A stretch of DNA of 64,000 bases, taken from Stenotrophomonas terrae. GTDB lineage: Bacteria; Pseudomonadota; Gammaproteobacteria; Xanthomonadales; Xanthomonadaceae. The notes beneath the pieces are model-generated. The model was not told where the DNA came from. It did no database searches and worked only from the letters and a program-made list of their open reading frames with translations. The DNA lies in the NCBI RefSeq assembly GCF_001431465.1, contig NZ_LDJJ01000037.1, forward strand, positions 1-64,000, in the 5' to 3' direction. Positions 56,489-64,000 of the stretch are shown in pieces. The position numbers and the translations under genes are program-made. How positions within the stretch are numbered: position 1 is the stretch's first letter; every line of letters begins with the position of its first letter.

Positions 56489-57925
56489 TCAAGGAGCCAC
56501 CGGGTGGTGACTCCACTGCCCTTCCGCATCCATCTCCAGACAGGTGCCGGTTTCAACGCTCTGCGGACACACATCCACGTTGTGGATCTGCTCCAGCGGC
56601 ACGCCCAATCGCCATGCCAGGCCATGCACGCCCATCGCAGCGAAGCGTTGATCGTCCGCCACCCGCACCCACAGCGGAGCCTTCAATTGTTGCCCGGCAA
56701 GCTGCTGCAACGAGGTTTCCGCCCACCGCGCGCGACCGATAAGGCCTGGATGGTCAAGTAAACGCGTCCCCGCCACCGCCAACCAGCCCGATACACCCAT
56801 CAGCACGGCCGCAACCACCGCAACCCGCCGCCCCTGCAGCAGCCGCGCCAGCGCGATGGCCGGCAGGATCGCCGAGATCGCTGCGTAGTACTCGTAACTG
56901 TTCCAGATCAACGGGAAATAGGGGGTGTAAGCCACCACTGCAACCGCCAGCACCAACACCCACTGACGGCCCTGCAATCGCCGCCAGCCACCCTTCGATA
57001 CCGCCAACGTCCAGCTCAACACTACCGGCAGCGCTGCCAGCAACGCCCATAGCGCGCCTTTGAACAACCCATCGGTAGCGATCATGCGCAGCGCCTCGCG
57101 CGGCACATTGAGCAACCACGCCCCGAATGAAGCCCCGTTCCTGACCAGGTTGCCACCAAATGCATACCCGTACTGCTGAACAGGCGGAACGGTGGCCTTG
57201 TCGCGCAGCCAAAGCCACACGGCGCAAACGACCACGCAGACTACAACGGTCAACCATTCACCACGACGCAGGCGCACACCGACAAACAGGCTGATCATCA
57301 GCATGAGCAGCGGCATCAGAATTGCCGACTCCTTGCTCAACAAGGCAAGAACAAGCAGACAGGGAACCACCGCCAGCAACAACAGCCGTGCCATACCTGT
57401 TGCGGTGGAGGCTGCCAACCAGGATGCAAGCAGTACGGCAGTGAACAGCACAAGCAACGGGCTGTTCGCTGCAGCAACCCAATGCACCGTCAGCAGACTG
57501 ACCGCAAGCACGCCATACAAGCCTGCGCTCAAGCCGGCAACCGCCCAACGGGCAGGCCAGCCGGCGACACGCGCCATGGCCCACCCCAATACACCAACAC
57601 CCAAGGCGGCAATCAAATGCAGCACAAGCATGACTGCATGTGCGGTTAGCACGTTGCCGCCCATGGTGCCTTCTACTACACGCCACCACGCCGTCTGCGA
57701 CAGCGGCCGCCAGAACACTTCTGGCTGCAATGGCCAAAAGACCTCCGACCATGGCTGATTCGCCAGATTGGACAGCCGCGCCGCATGCAGAAACATGTAG
57801 TCATCGCCCCAGTACGGGGTCCAAAGCGCGGGCACCCAGATCACGGCGGCAAATCCCAACAGCACTACGATTGCCAGTAGATCTGACCTGACCGGACGAG
57901 CAGCCGAATTCGTATCCATACGCAT
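56489..57925 (-). CDS. Polytopic membrane protein, possible GT-C-type glycosyltransferase
   Basis: A 478-residue inner-membrane protein with about ten helices and a C-terminal soluble tail. The first extracytoplasmic loop contains the acidic pair in PYWGDDYMFLHAARL, reminiscent of the catalytic acidic motif of GT-C glycosyltransferases (dolichol-mannosyl transferase/ArnT-like), but no family can be assigned with confidence. ATG at 57925 (or 57919) was chosen; the open frame upstream is antisense to pyrB and not homologous. It is transcribed after pyrB on the same strand, 70 bases apart. Confidence 0.72.
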   Translation of the reverse strand: MRMDTNSAARPVRSDLLAIVVLLGFAAVIWVPALWTPYWGDDYMFLHAARLSNLANQPWSEVFWPLQPEVFWRPLSQTAWWRVVEGTMGGNVLTAHAVMLVLHLIAALGVGVLGWAMARVAGWPARWAVAGLSAGLYGVLAVSLLTVHWVAAANSPLLVLFTAVLLASWLAASTATGMARLLLLAVVPCLLVLALLSKESAILMPLLMLMISLFVGVRLRRGEWLTVVVCVVVCAVWLWLRDKATVPPVQQYGYAFGGNLVRNGASFGAWLLNVPREALRMIATDGLFKGALWALLAALPVVLSWTLAVSKGGWRRLQGRQWVLVLAVAVVAYTPYFPLIWNSYEYYAAISAILPAIALARLLQGRRVAVVAAVLMGVSGWLAVAGTRLLDHPGLIGRARWAETSLQQLAGQQLKAPLWVRVADDQRFAAMGVHGLAWRLGVPLEQIHNVDVCPQSVETGTCLEMDAEGQWSHHPVAP

Positions 57926-57995
57926 TACTCCCAAATGCTGTCCGCAGGCATCACGGCCCTCCAACGGAAGAGCCGGCAAGGCATCCACCCTCAAC

Positions 57996-58946
57996 TCAAC
58001 CCAGCAGGGTTTCCAGCACGGCCATGCGCACGGCAACGCCGTTGGCGACCTGGCGCAGTACCCAGGACTGCGGGCCGTCGGCCACTTCGTCGGTGACTTC
58101 CACGCCGCGGTTGATCGGGCCCGGGTGCAGCACCGCCGCATCCTTGGCCGCACGCTGCAGGCGCTCGCCATTGAGGCCGTACTGGGCGTGGTACTGCTCC
58201 AACGACGGCACCAGCCCTTCCTCCATGCGCTCGCGCTGCAGACGCAGCATCATCAGCGCATCAACACCTTCCAGCATGGCGTCGAAATCCTGCCCGACCA
58301 CGCAGCCCTTCAGGGTTTCGTCGTCCGGCAGCAGCGATTGCGGGCCGCATACGCGGATCTCGCCCACGCCCAGGGTGCGCATCGCCTGCAGATCGGTGCG
58401 GGCCACACGCGAGTGCTTCACGTCGCCCACGATCACCACTTTAAGCTTGGAAAAATCGCTGCCCTTGGCCTGACGCAGGGTCAGCATGTCGAGCAGGCCC
58501 TGGGTGGGATGCGCGCTGCGGCCATCGCCGGCATTGATCAGCGCGGTACCCTCGCCAGCGGCGCCGGCCAGTTCGGTCACGGCGCCGTCGTCCGGGTGAC
58601 GCACGATGAAACCACGCACGCCCATCGCCTCAAGGTTCTTCAGCGTGTCGCAGGCGGTTTCGCCCTTGCGCGCGGAGGAGGTGGAGGCATCGAAATTCAG
58701 CACATCGGCGCCCAGCCGCTGCGCCGCCAGCTGGAACGAGCTGCGGGTGCGGGTCGAGGGTTCGAAGAACAGCGTGCATACCGCCGTGCCCGCCAGCACC
58801 GCGCGCTTGTTGTTGATGCGGCCAACGGCGGCATCGCGGATCTGACCGGCGCGGTCGAGCAGCTGCAACAGGGTTTCGCGGGGCAACCCATCCAGGGTCA
58901 GCAGGTGGCGCAGGCGTCCTTGGGCATCAAGTTGCGAAGCAGTCAT
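57996..58946 (-). CDS. pyrB: Aspartate carbamoyltransferase catalytic chain
   Basis: A 316-residue PyrB catalysing carbamoyl-aspartate formation in pyrimidine synthesis. Conserved motifs are EPSTRTRSSFQLAAQRLGAD, AHPTQGLLDMLTL, VGDVKHSRVARTD and HPGPINRGVEV. No regulatory pyrI is adjacent. The upstream genes ruvX and algH on the same strand form the algH-ruvX-pyrB cluster also seen in pseudomonads, without pyrR. Confidence 0.96.
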   Translation of the reverse strand: MTASQLDAQGRLRHLLTLDGLPRETLLQLLDRAGQIRDAAVGRINNKRAVLAGTAVCTLFFEPSTRTRSSFQLAAQRLGADVLNFDASTSSARKGETACDTLKNLEAMGVRGFIVRHPDDGAVTELAGAAGEGTALINAGDGRSAHPTQGLLDMLTLRQAKGSDFSKLKVVIVGDVKHSRVARTDLQAMRTLGVGEIRVCGPQSLLPDDETLKGCVVGQDFDAMLEGVDALMMLRLQRERMEEGLVPSLEQYHAQYGLNGERLQRAAKDAAVLHPGPINRGVEVTDEVADGPQSWVLRQVANGVAVRMAVLETLLG

Positions 58947-58963
58947 GGCGGGGTCTTCGACAG

Positions 58964-59431
58964 TCAGGAAATAGGGGTGGCTTCGTGCGGCGCGGACAAC
59001 CAGCGCTCGATGATGACGGCAGCGGCCACGGCATCAAGATTGGCGGCATCGCGGCGGCGCTTGCGGCCTTCGGCACGCTCCACGGCAAACCGCTGCGCGG
59101 CCTCGACCGAGCTGGAACGCTCATCCACCAGCAAGACCGGCACCTTGTAGCGCTGCTGCAGCTGCCGGGCAAAGGCATGCGCGCGCTTGCGGTTGGGCTG
59201 GTCTTCGCCTTCCAGGGTAAGCGGGTCGCCGACGATCATGCCCTGCGGCCGCCATTCCTTGTGCAGCTTATCCAGCGCGTTCCAGTCCGGGCCATTGCCA
59301 TGTACATCGATCACCGCAAGGGCGCGTGCGCCCACGCCCAGCGAGCTGCCGATGGCAACGCCGATGCGGCGCGAGCCAACGTCGAAGCCCAGTACTGTGC
59401 TGCTGGTGGAAAGTACGCTGGGCTCAAGCAC
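58964..59431 (-). CDS. ruvX: Putative pre-16S rRNA nuclease / Holliday junction resolvase YqgF
   Basis: A 155-residue RNase H-fold protein of the YqgF/RuvX family. Acidic active-site residues lie in [28 protein letters not shown] and [14 protein letters not shown]. The start is GTG at 59431, overlapping the algH stop by eight bases (GTGCTTGA), the same overlap form as between the EIIA and HPr genes. It is essential for 16S maturation in E. coli; a DNA role is not firmly established. Confidence 0.93.
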   Translation of the reverse strand: MLEPSVLSTSSTVLGFDVGSRRIGVAIGSSLGVGARALAVIDVHGNGPDWNALDKLHKEWRPQGMIVGDPLTLEGEDQPNRKRAHAFARQLQQRYKVPVLLVDERSSSVEAAQRFAVERAEGRKRRRDAANLDAVAAAVIIERWLSAPHEATPIS

Positions 59432-59990
59432 GGCCGCTATACCCGGTGACCAGGAACAGATCCACACCAATCCGCGAGCCGGCAAGCTGCCAGCGCTCGT
59501 CCAAGGGGGTTTCGAACAGCACGGCGGCATCGGCAGGCACGGTCAGCCAGCTGTTTTCCGCCAGTTCCTGTTCCAGCTGCCCCTGGCTCCAGCCGGCACA
59601 GCCGAGGGTGACCAGCGCGTTGCGCGGACCTTCGCCTCGGGCCATGGCTTCGAGAATGTCGCGGGAGGTGGTCAGGTACAGGCCGTCGGCCACTTTCAGG
59701 CTGGAATCCCAAGCGCGGGCATCGTCATGGATGACGAAACCACGCTCGGTGTGGACCGGGCCGCCATTGAGCACCGGCACGGCGCGCAGGTCGCCATCGT
59801 CGGTGTCGATCTCCATCTGCGCGAACACGTCGCCCAGGGTGAAATCGGAAGGCTGGTTGACGACGACGCCCATCGCGCCGTTGTCATCGTGCTGGCAGAT
59901 CAACGCCACGCTACGTGCGAACAGCGGGTCGACCAGCGATGGCAACGCCACCAGCAGGTGATTGGATAGAGGGGGCGACAACGCAGACAT
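59424..59990 (-). CDS. algH: YqgE/AlgH family protein
   Basis: A 188-residue cytoplasmic protein of the YqgE/AlgH (UPF0301) family. Conserved segments are [48 protein letters not shown] and [15 protein letters not shown]. In Pseudomonas AlgH influences alginate transcription, but no molecular activity is known. It heads the algH-ruvX-pyrB cluster. Confidence 0.94.
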   Translation of the reverse strand: MSALSPPLSNHLLVALPSLVDPLFARSVALICQHDDNGAMGVVVNQPSDFTLGDVFAQMEIDTDDGDLRAVPVLNGGPVHTERGFVIHDDARAWDSSLKVADGLYLTTSRDILEAMARGEGPRNALVTLGCAGWSQGQLEQELAENSWLTVPADAAVLFETPLDERWQLAGSRIGVDLFLVTGYSGRA

Positions 59991-60067
59991 GTGCGCATTC
60001 TACCGGCTGCGGCCGCCGGACGCTTCGCAGCGGTGATAATCCGGGTTCCCTTAACGCGGAGATGCCC

Positions 60068-60604
60068 ATGAGCTACTACTGTGATATCGCCCCGGGCCAC
60101 CCCGTGCATGGGCCCTACCATGAGAACGAGTATGGCTTCCCGCAACGGGATGAACACGAGCTCTTCGAGCGCCTGCTGCTGGAGATCAACCAGGCCGGTT
60201 TGAGCTGGGAAACCATCCTGCGCAAGCGCGAAGGTTTCCGCAATGCGTATAGCGGCTTCGACGTGGATGCGGTGGCCGCGTACGGAGAGGCCGATATCGC
60301 CCGCCTGATGGCCGACGCCAGCATCATCCGCAACCGGCTCAAGGTGCTGGCTGCGATCCACAACGCGCAGGTGATCCAGGGCCTGCGTGCATCCCATGGC
60401 GGCTTTGCCGAGTGGCTGGATGCGCACCACCCGCTGACCAAGGCGGAGTGGGTGAAGTTGTTCAAGAAGACCTTTCGTTTCACCGGTGGCGAGATCACCG
60501 GCGAATTCCTGATGAGCCTGGGCTATCTGCCGGGCGCGCATCGGGAGGATTGCCCGGTGATGGTACGGATTGCGGCGATTGGGCCGGCTTGGATGGGGCG
60601 GTAG
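60068..60604 (+). CDS. tag: DNA-3-methyladenine glycosylase I
   Basis: A 178-residue HhH-family glycosylase that removes 3-methyladenine. The zinc snap ligands appear as C in YYCDI, H in GPYHENEYG, and HREDC near the C terminus. Motifs HENEYGFPQRDEHELFE, NQAGLSWETILRKREGFR and SIIRNRLKVLAAIHNA are typical. The ATG at 60068 was chosen over ATG 60062 because GGAG lies six bases upstream of it and would overlap the other. Confidence 0.92.
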   Translation: MSYYCDIAPGHPVHGPYHENEYGFPQRDEHELFERLLLEINQAGLSWETILRKREGFRNAYSGFDVDAVAAYGEADIARLMADASIIRNRLKVLAAIHNAQVIQGLRASHGGFAEWLDAHHPLTKAEWVKLFKKTFRFTGGEITGEFLMSLGYLPGAHREDCPVMVRIAAIGPAWMGR

Positions 60605-60684
60605 GGGTTTTGGGGTTTTTGGAAGCTCAGGAGCTTGAGCAGAAGCCCTCCTGACCAGCAAGGTACTTCAGCAACATCAGTTCG

Positions 60685-60783
60685 GTAGCCCGGGTAAGCG
60701 CAGCGCACCCGGTAGCAGGGATCTTGCAGGTCTTTCAGGTTCGCCGCCAACAGCCCCGGGTGCGCTGCGCTTACCCGGGCTAC
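60685..60783. repeat. GTAGCCCGGG inverted-repeat element with longer centre
   Basis: Arms GTAGCCCGGGTAAGCGCAGC and reverse complement flank an unusual about 40-base centre. It follows the tag gene and precedes the CCCTCCCC/microsatellite block. Confidence 0.9.
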
Positions 60784-60808
60784 GGTATTGAAAGCCAGAG
60801 CCAAAGCA

Positions 60809-61002
60809 CCCCTCCCCGGCCCTCCCCTTCGCTGCGCTAAAGGGAGGGGGAAGAGCGGCTTCGGCTTGAGCTCCTGCCGCTTCTGCTTCTGCTTCTGCTC
60901 CGGCTCCGGCTCCGGCTCCGGCTTTGGCTTTGGCTTTGGCTTTGGCTTTGCTCTACTCTGGCCCCTCCCTTTCGCATAGCGAAGGGGAGGGTTCGGGAGG
61001 GG
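60809..61002. repeat. Microsatellite flanked by inverted CCCTCCCC elements
   Basis: A CCCTCCCC-type element (60809-60850) and its inverted copy (60962-61002) flank a tract of CTTCTG, GGCTCC and GGCTTT hexamer repeats (about 60888-60950), giving four to five units each. The arms pair over about 40 bases. Frames through the tract encode only Ser/Arg/Gln-rich low-complexity sequence, so no gene is called in 60605-61087. Confidence 0.9.
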
Positions 61003-61033
61003 TACCGTTGATCTTGATCTTCCCCGCAACCCC

Positions 61034-61062
61034 AAAAAAAAAGCCGCCCCAAAGGAGCGGCT
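61034..61062 (-). terminator. Rho-independent terminator of the pilU gene
   Basis: On the minus strand AGCCGCTCC-TTTG-GGGCGGCT is followed by nine T residues. It begins about 26 bases after the pilU stop codon, with an ideal hairpin and T tract. Confidence 0.92.
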
Positions 61063-61087
61063 CTTCAAACCGGCCCGTCCGCCAGAA

Positions 61088-62218
61088 TCAGCGAACCTCG
61101 GCAATCTCCACGCCGTCCAGACCCTGCGACAGGGTCTTGGCGTCGCCGCCCTGCGAGAGCTTGATACGCAGGCGCACTTCGTTCTGCGAGTCGGCGTAAC
61201 GCAAGGCGTCGTCGTAGCTGATCTCGCCGGCCTGGTACAGCTCGAACAGGCTCTGGTCGAAGGTCTTCATGCCCAGCTGCACCGAGTCCTTCATTACTTC
61301 CTTGAGCTTGTGCACCTCGCCGTCGCGGATGTAGTCCTGTACCAGCGGCGTGCCCAGCAGGATTTCCATCGCCACACGGCGGCTCTTGCCATCCGGGGTC
61401 GGCACCAGCTGCTGCGCGACCACACCCTTCAGGTTCAACGACAGATCCATCAGCAACTGGTTGCGGCGGTCTTCCGGGAAGAAGTTGATGATGCGGTCCA
61501 TCGCCTGGTTGGCGTTGTTGGCGTGCAGCGTTGCCAGCACCAGATGGCCGGTTTCAGCGAATGCGACCGCGTGGTCCATACCTTCGCGGGTACGGATTTC
61601 GCCGATCATGATCACGTCCGGCGCCTGGCGCAGGGTGTTCTTCAGCGCAGCTTCCCAGCTGTCGGTATCGATGCCCACTTCACGCTGGGTGACGATGCAG
61701 CCCTCGTGCTTGTGCACGAATTCGATCGGGTCTTCGATGGTGATGATGTGACCGGTCGAGTTCTGGTTGCGGTAGCCGATCATGGCCGCCAGCGAGGTCG
61801 ACTTACCGGTACCGGTGGCACCGACGAACAGGATGATGCCGCGCTTGGTCATGGCCAGCGTCTTGATCACCGGCGGCAGGCTCAGCTCTTCGACGGTGGG
61901 GATGCGCGTCTCGATTCGACGCAGCACCATGCCCACCTGGTTGCGCTGGTAGAAGCAGCTCACACGGAAGCGGCCCACGCCGGACACGCCAATGGCGAAG
62001 TTGCATTCGTGGGTTTTTTCAAATTCCTCGCGCTGCGCCGGCGTCATCACGTTGAGCACCATATCGCGGCTCTGCTGTGCCGTCAGTGGTGTCTGGGTGA
62101 TCGGCGACAGCTTGCCGTTGACCTTCATCGACGGCGGCATGCCGGCGGTGATGAAAAGATCCGACGCCTTCTGGTGCGCCATCAGCTTGAGGAACGAGGT
62201 GAAGTCGATAGTACTCAT
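61088..62218 (-). CDS. pilU: Twitching motility ATPase PilU
   Basis: A 376-residue hexameric secretion-type ATPase, a PilT paralogue that aids type IV pilus retraction. Walker A GATGTGKSTSLAAM, Asp box ITIEDPIEFVH, Walker B DVIMIGEIRT and His box TGHLVLATLHANNA are present. Its start lies 119 bases downstream of the pilT stop, both on the minus strand. PilU function depends on PilT in other bacteria. Confidence 0.95.
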   Translation of the reverse strand: MSTIDFTSFLKLMAHQKASDLFITAGMPPSMKVNGKLSPITQTPLTAQQSRDMVLNVMTPAQREEFEKTHECNFAIGVSGVGRFRVSCFYQRNQVGMVLRRIETRIPTVEELSLPPVIKTLAMTKRGIILFVGATGTGKSTSLAAMIGYRNQNSTGHIITIEDPIEFVHKHEGCIVTQREVGIDTDSWEAALKNTLRQAPDVIMIGEIRTREGMDHAVAFAETGHLVLATLHANNANQAMDRIINFFPEDRRNQLLMDLSLNLKGVVAQQLVPTPDGKSRRVAMEILLGTPLVQDYIRDGEVHKLKEVMKDSVQLGMKTFDQSLFELYQAGEISYDDALRYADSQNEVRLRIKLSQGGDAKTLSQGLDGVEIAEVR

Positions 62219-62337
62219 GGGAAGTTCCCTGTAGGAGCCGGGATCCGGGGCTCAGGAACGGGCTTGCGCGCCGTTCCTGCCGATATCCCGCCTTGGCCAA
62301 TATCCAATCTCGAATAACCCATCCGGCAGTGCCGGCA

Positions 62338-63375
62338 TTACTCGAACAGACGCTTGTCCTTGGCGTATTCCTTGGCCTGGTTGCGCGTGATCAGGCTGCG
62401 CTTGACCAGATCCTGCAGATTCTGATCCAGGGTCTGCATGCCCACCTGCTGACCGGTCTGGATGGCCGAGTACATCTGCGCCACCTTGTCTTCGCGGATC
62501 AGGTTACGGATGGCCGGGGTGGCCACCATGATTTCGTGCGAGGCAATACGGCCGCCGCCCACGCGCTTGAGCAGCGCCTGCGAGATGACCGCGCGCAGCG
62601 ACTCGGACAGCATCGAGCGCACCATCGGCTTTTCACCGGCCGGGAACACGTCGACGATACGGTCGATGGTCTTGGCGGCCGAGCTGGTGTGCAGCGTGCC
62701 GAACACCAAGTGGCCTGTTTCGGCCGCGGTCAGTGCCAGGCGGATGGTTTCCAGGTCACGCAATTCGCCGACCAGGATGATGTCCGGGTCTTCACGCAGT
62801 GCCGAGCGCAGTGCTTCGTTGAAGCCGTGCGTATCGCGGTGCACTTCGCGCTGGTTGATCAGGCACTTCTGCGAGGTGTGCACGAATTCGATCGGGTCCT
62901 CGACGGTGAGGATATGACCGTATTCGTTCTTGTTGATGTGGTCGATCATCGCCGCCAGCGTGGTCGACTTGCCCGAACCGGTCGGGCCGGTGACCAGGAT
63001 CAGACCCTGCGGCTGCTCGATCAGCTCACGGAAGATCGGCGGACACGCCAGGTCTTCCAGCGTCAGCACTTCCGAGGGAATGGTACGGAACACCGCACCA
63101 GCACCACGGTTCTGGTTGAACGCGTTGACACGGAAGCGCGCCAGCGAGGGAATCTCGAACGAGAAATCGACCTCGAGGAATTCTTCGTAGTCACGACGCT
63201 GCTTGTCCGACATGATGTCGTACACCAGCGCATGCACTTGTTTGTGGTCCAGCGCCGGGATATTGATGCGGCGGACGTCACCGTCCACGCGGATCATCGG
63301 CGGCAGGCCGGCGGAAAGGTGTAAGTCCGAGGCCTTGTTCTTGACCGAGAACGCCAATAGTTCAGCGATATCCAT
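62338..63375 (-). CDS. pilT: Type IV pilus retraction ATPase PilT
   Basis: A 345-residue PilT that powers pilus retraction for twitching motility and DNA uptake. The N-terminal ISAELLAFSVKNKASDLHLSA-like region is MDIAELLAFSVKNKASD, Walker A is GPTGSGKSTTLAAM, Walker B DIILVGELRD and the C-terminal AIRNLIREDK motif essential for retraction is intact. The start ATG at 63375 gives the normal 344-345 residue length; the frame opens much further upstream but antisense to the YggS gene. Confidence 0.95.
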   Translation of the reverse strand: MDIAELLAFSVKNKASDLHLSAGLPPMIRVDGDVRRINIPALDHKQVHALVYDIMSDKQRRDYEEFLEVDFSFEIPSLARFRVNAFNQNRGAGAVFRTIPSEVLTLEDLACPPIFRELIEQPQGLILVTGPTGSGKSTTLAAMIDHINKNEYGHILTVEDPIEFVHTSQKCLINQREVHRDTHGFNEALRSALREDPDIILVGELRDLETIRLALTAAETGHLVFGTLHTSSAAKTIDRIVDVFPAGEKPMVRSMLSESLRAVISQALLKRVGGGRIASHEIMVATPAIRNLIREDKVAQMYSAIQTGQQVGMQTLDQNLQDLVKRSLITRNQAKEYAKDKRLFE

Positions 63376-63461
63376 ACGCGCTCTGTCCCCTGCGTTGCGA
63401 GTATCTGTAAGGTGTTTCCCCTGGCGGGCAGTATAGCCTTCCCACGTAAGAGGTTGATGCT

Positions 63462-64000
63462 TTGCAAACCGTGTCTTTGGCCACCCTCCGGCAGCAGATC
63501 GAGGCGGCTTCCGGCCCCTCCCACCCGGTCCGCCTGCTGGCCGTTTCCAAGCTGCAGCCGGCCATCGCGGTGGCGACCCTGGCCGGGCAAGGACAGCGCG
63601 CCTTCGGTGAAAACTATGTGCAGGAAGCTGCTGCCAAGATCGCCGAACTGACCGCATTGGGGCTTCAATGGCATCTGATCGGCCACCTGCAGTCCAACAA
63701 GGCCGAATTGGCCGCACAGGTCTTCGACTGGGTGCAGACGGTGGACCGGGCCAAGCTGGTCGGCGCTTTGGCCCGCTATCGCCCGGCCGCTTTGCCCCCC
63801 CTCAACGTGCTGATCCAGGTCAACATCGATGACGAGGACAGCAAGCACGGCTGTGCCCCCGAGCAGATTGCCGGGCTGGCCGAGGCCGTCGCCAACGAAC
63901 CGCGGCTGTGCCTGCGCGGGCTGATGGCGATCCCGGCACCGTTCCCGGAAGCGGCCAAGCGCCAGGCCGCGTTCGCGCGGATGCAGGCGCTGTTTACCGG
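63462..64000 (+). CDS. yggS: YggS family PLP homeostasis protein (cut by window end)
   Basis: The first about 179 residues of a YggS/PROSC-type pyridoxal-phosphate-binding protein, a single-domain PLP carrier that affects vitamin B6 and amino-acid homeostasis. The PLP lysine lies in LLAVSK, and FGENYVQEAAAK, WHLIGHLQSNKAE and VNIDDEDSKHG are hallmark segments. TTG at 63462 has AAGAGG eight bases upstream, so it is preferred over GTG 63471. It is divergent from pilT, the usual arrangement, and continues beyond the window. Confidence 0.93.
   Translation, partial: MQTVSLATLRQQIEAASGPSHPVRLLAVSKLQPAIAVATLAGQGQRAFGENYVQEAAAKIAELTALGLQWHLIGHLQSNKAELAAQVFDWVQTVDRAKLVGALARYRPAALPPLNVLIQVNIDDEDSKHGCAPEQIAGLAEAVANEPRLCLRGLMAIPAPFPEAAKRQAAFARMQALFT

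Noticed and set aside
60837..61052. Minus-strand open frame with Gln-Ser and Arg-Ser repeats
   Set aside because: Arises from CTTCTG/GGCTCC/GGCTTT hexamers; it lies in the intergenic repeat block and not in a gene context.

Overview
The window is GC-rich chromosomal DNA of a gammaproteobacterium of the Xanthomonadaceae, most like Stenotrophomonas. The evidence is the gene order (kdsD-kdsC-lptC-lptA-lptB-rpoN-hpf-ptsN-hprK-rapZ-PTS, hda next to a PerM-type permease and purM/purN, algH-ruvX-pyrB, pilU-pilT), the many TonB-dependent receptors, and very many short intergenic palindromes starting with GTAG, the hallmark of Stenotrophomonas REP (SMAG-type) repeats. Genus is an inference. I see no rRNA, tRNA, CRISPR array, insertion sequence, prophage or toxin-antitoxin module. 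The 64 protein genes listed are mostly chromosomal housekeeping or metabolic genes; the last one is cut by the window end.

Region by region. 0.1-1.0 kb: acetyltransferase plus Rieske protein. 1.1-14.1 kb: an iron-acquisition island with two siderophore receptors, a Sel1 protein and a PiuC-type dioxygenase, each block preceded by a Fur-like site. It ends in a five-gene operon (PepSY membrane protein, DUF2271, DUF4198, ApbE, membrane-anchored NADPH flavoreductase) that looks like an NADPH-to-periplasm electron conduit with a covalently flavinylated carrier. 14.3-31.7 kb: HutD, 3-hydroxybutyrate oligomer hydrolase and dehydrogenase, a LuxR-type regulator with a nearby symporter-like hybrid histidine kinase (CrbS/CrbR-like), a BigR/persulfide-dioxygenase/YeeE sulfur module, a third TonB receptor, a GntP permease, ComEA and an M20 peptidase. 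31.7-41.3 kb: a stress membrane protein, AmgK-MurU cell-wall recycling, Hda, a PerM-type permease, DUF2066, purM, DUF2238, purN and two DUF3108 proteins. 41.9-55.7 kb: EF-hand protein, MurA, IbaG, LPS core and transport genes, sigma-54, ribosome hibernation, the nitrogen/regulatory PTS with HPr kinase, RapZ, MgtE. 55.8-64 kb: zinc-ribbon protein, multi-pass membrane protein, pyrB, ruvX, algH, 3-methyladenine glycosylase, pilU, pilT and a YggS-like gene.

The strongest structural signal outside genes is the repeat landscape. At least four families of short palindromes (GTAGTGCCGAGC..., GTAGGAGCGGC..., GTAGCCCGGG..., and CCCTCCCC/CCCTCTCCC-type elements) fill nearly every long intergenic gap. 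In places they have been amplified into regular tandem arrays: four units at an exact 135-bp period after murU, about 183-bp compound units after the DUF3108 genes, and 49-bp units beside a microsatellite before the third TonB receptor. Two genes (murU, hutD) take their stop codon from such a repeat.

The most promising functional hypothesis is the flavinylated electron-transfer operon at 9.3-14.1 kb coupled to the PiuA/PiuC-like iron block. It appears to replace the single fused PiuB-type reductase of Pseudomonas by separate genes, with a visible D-x-x-T-G-P-T flavinylation-like motif in the DUF2271 protein.
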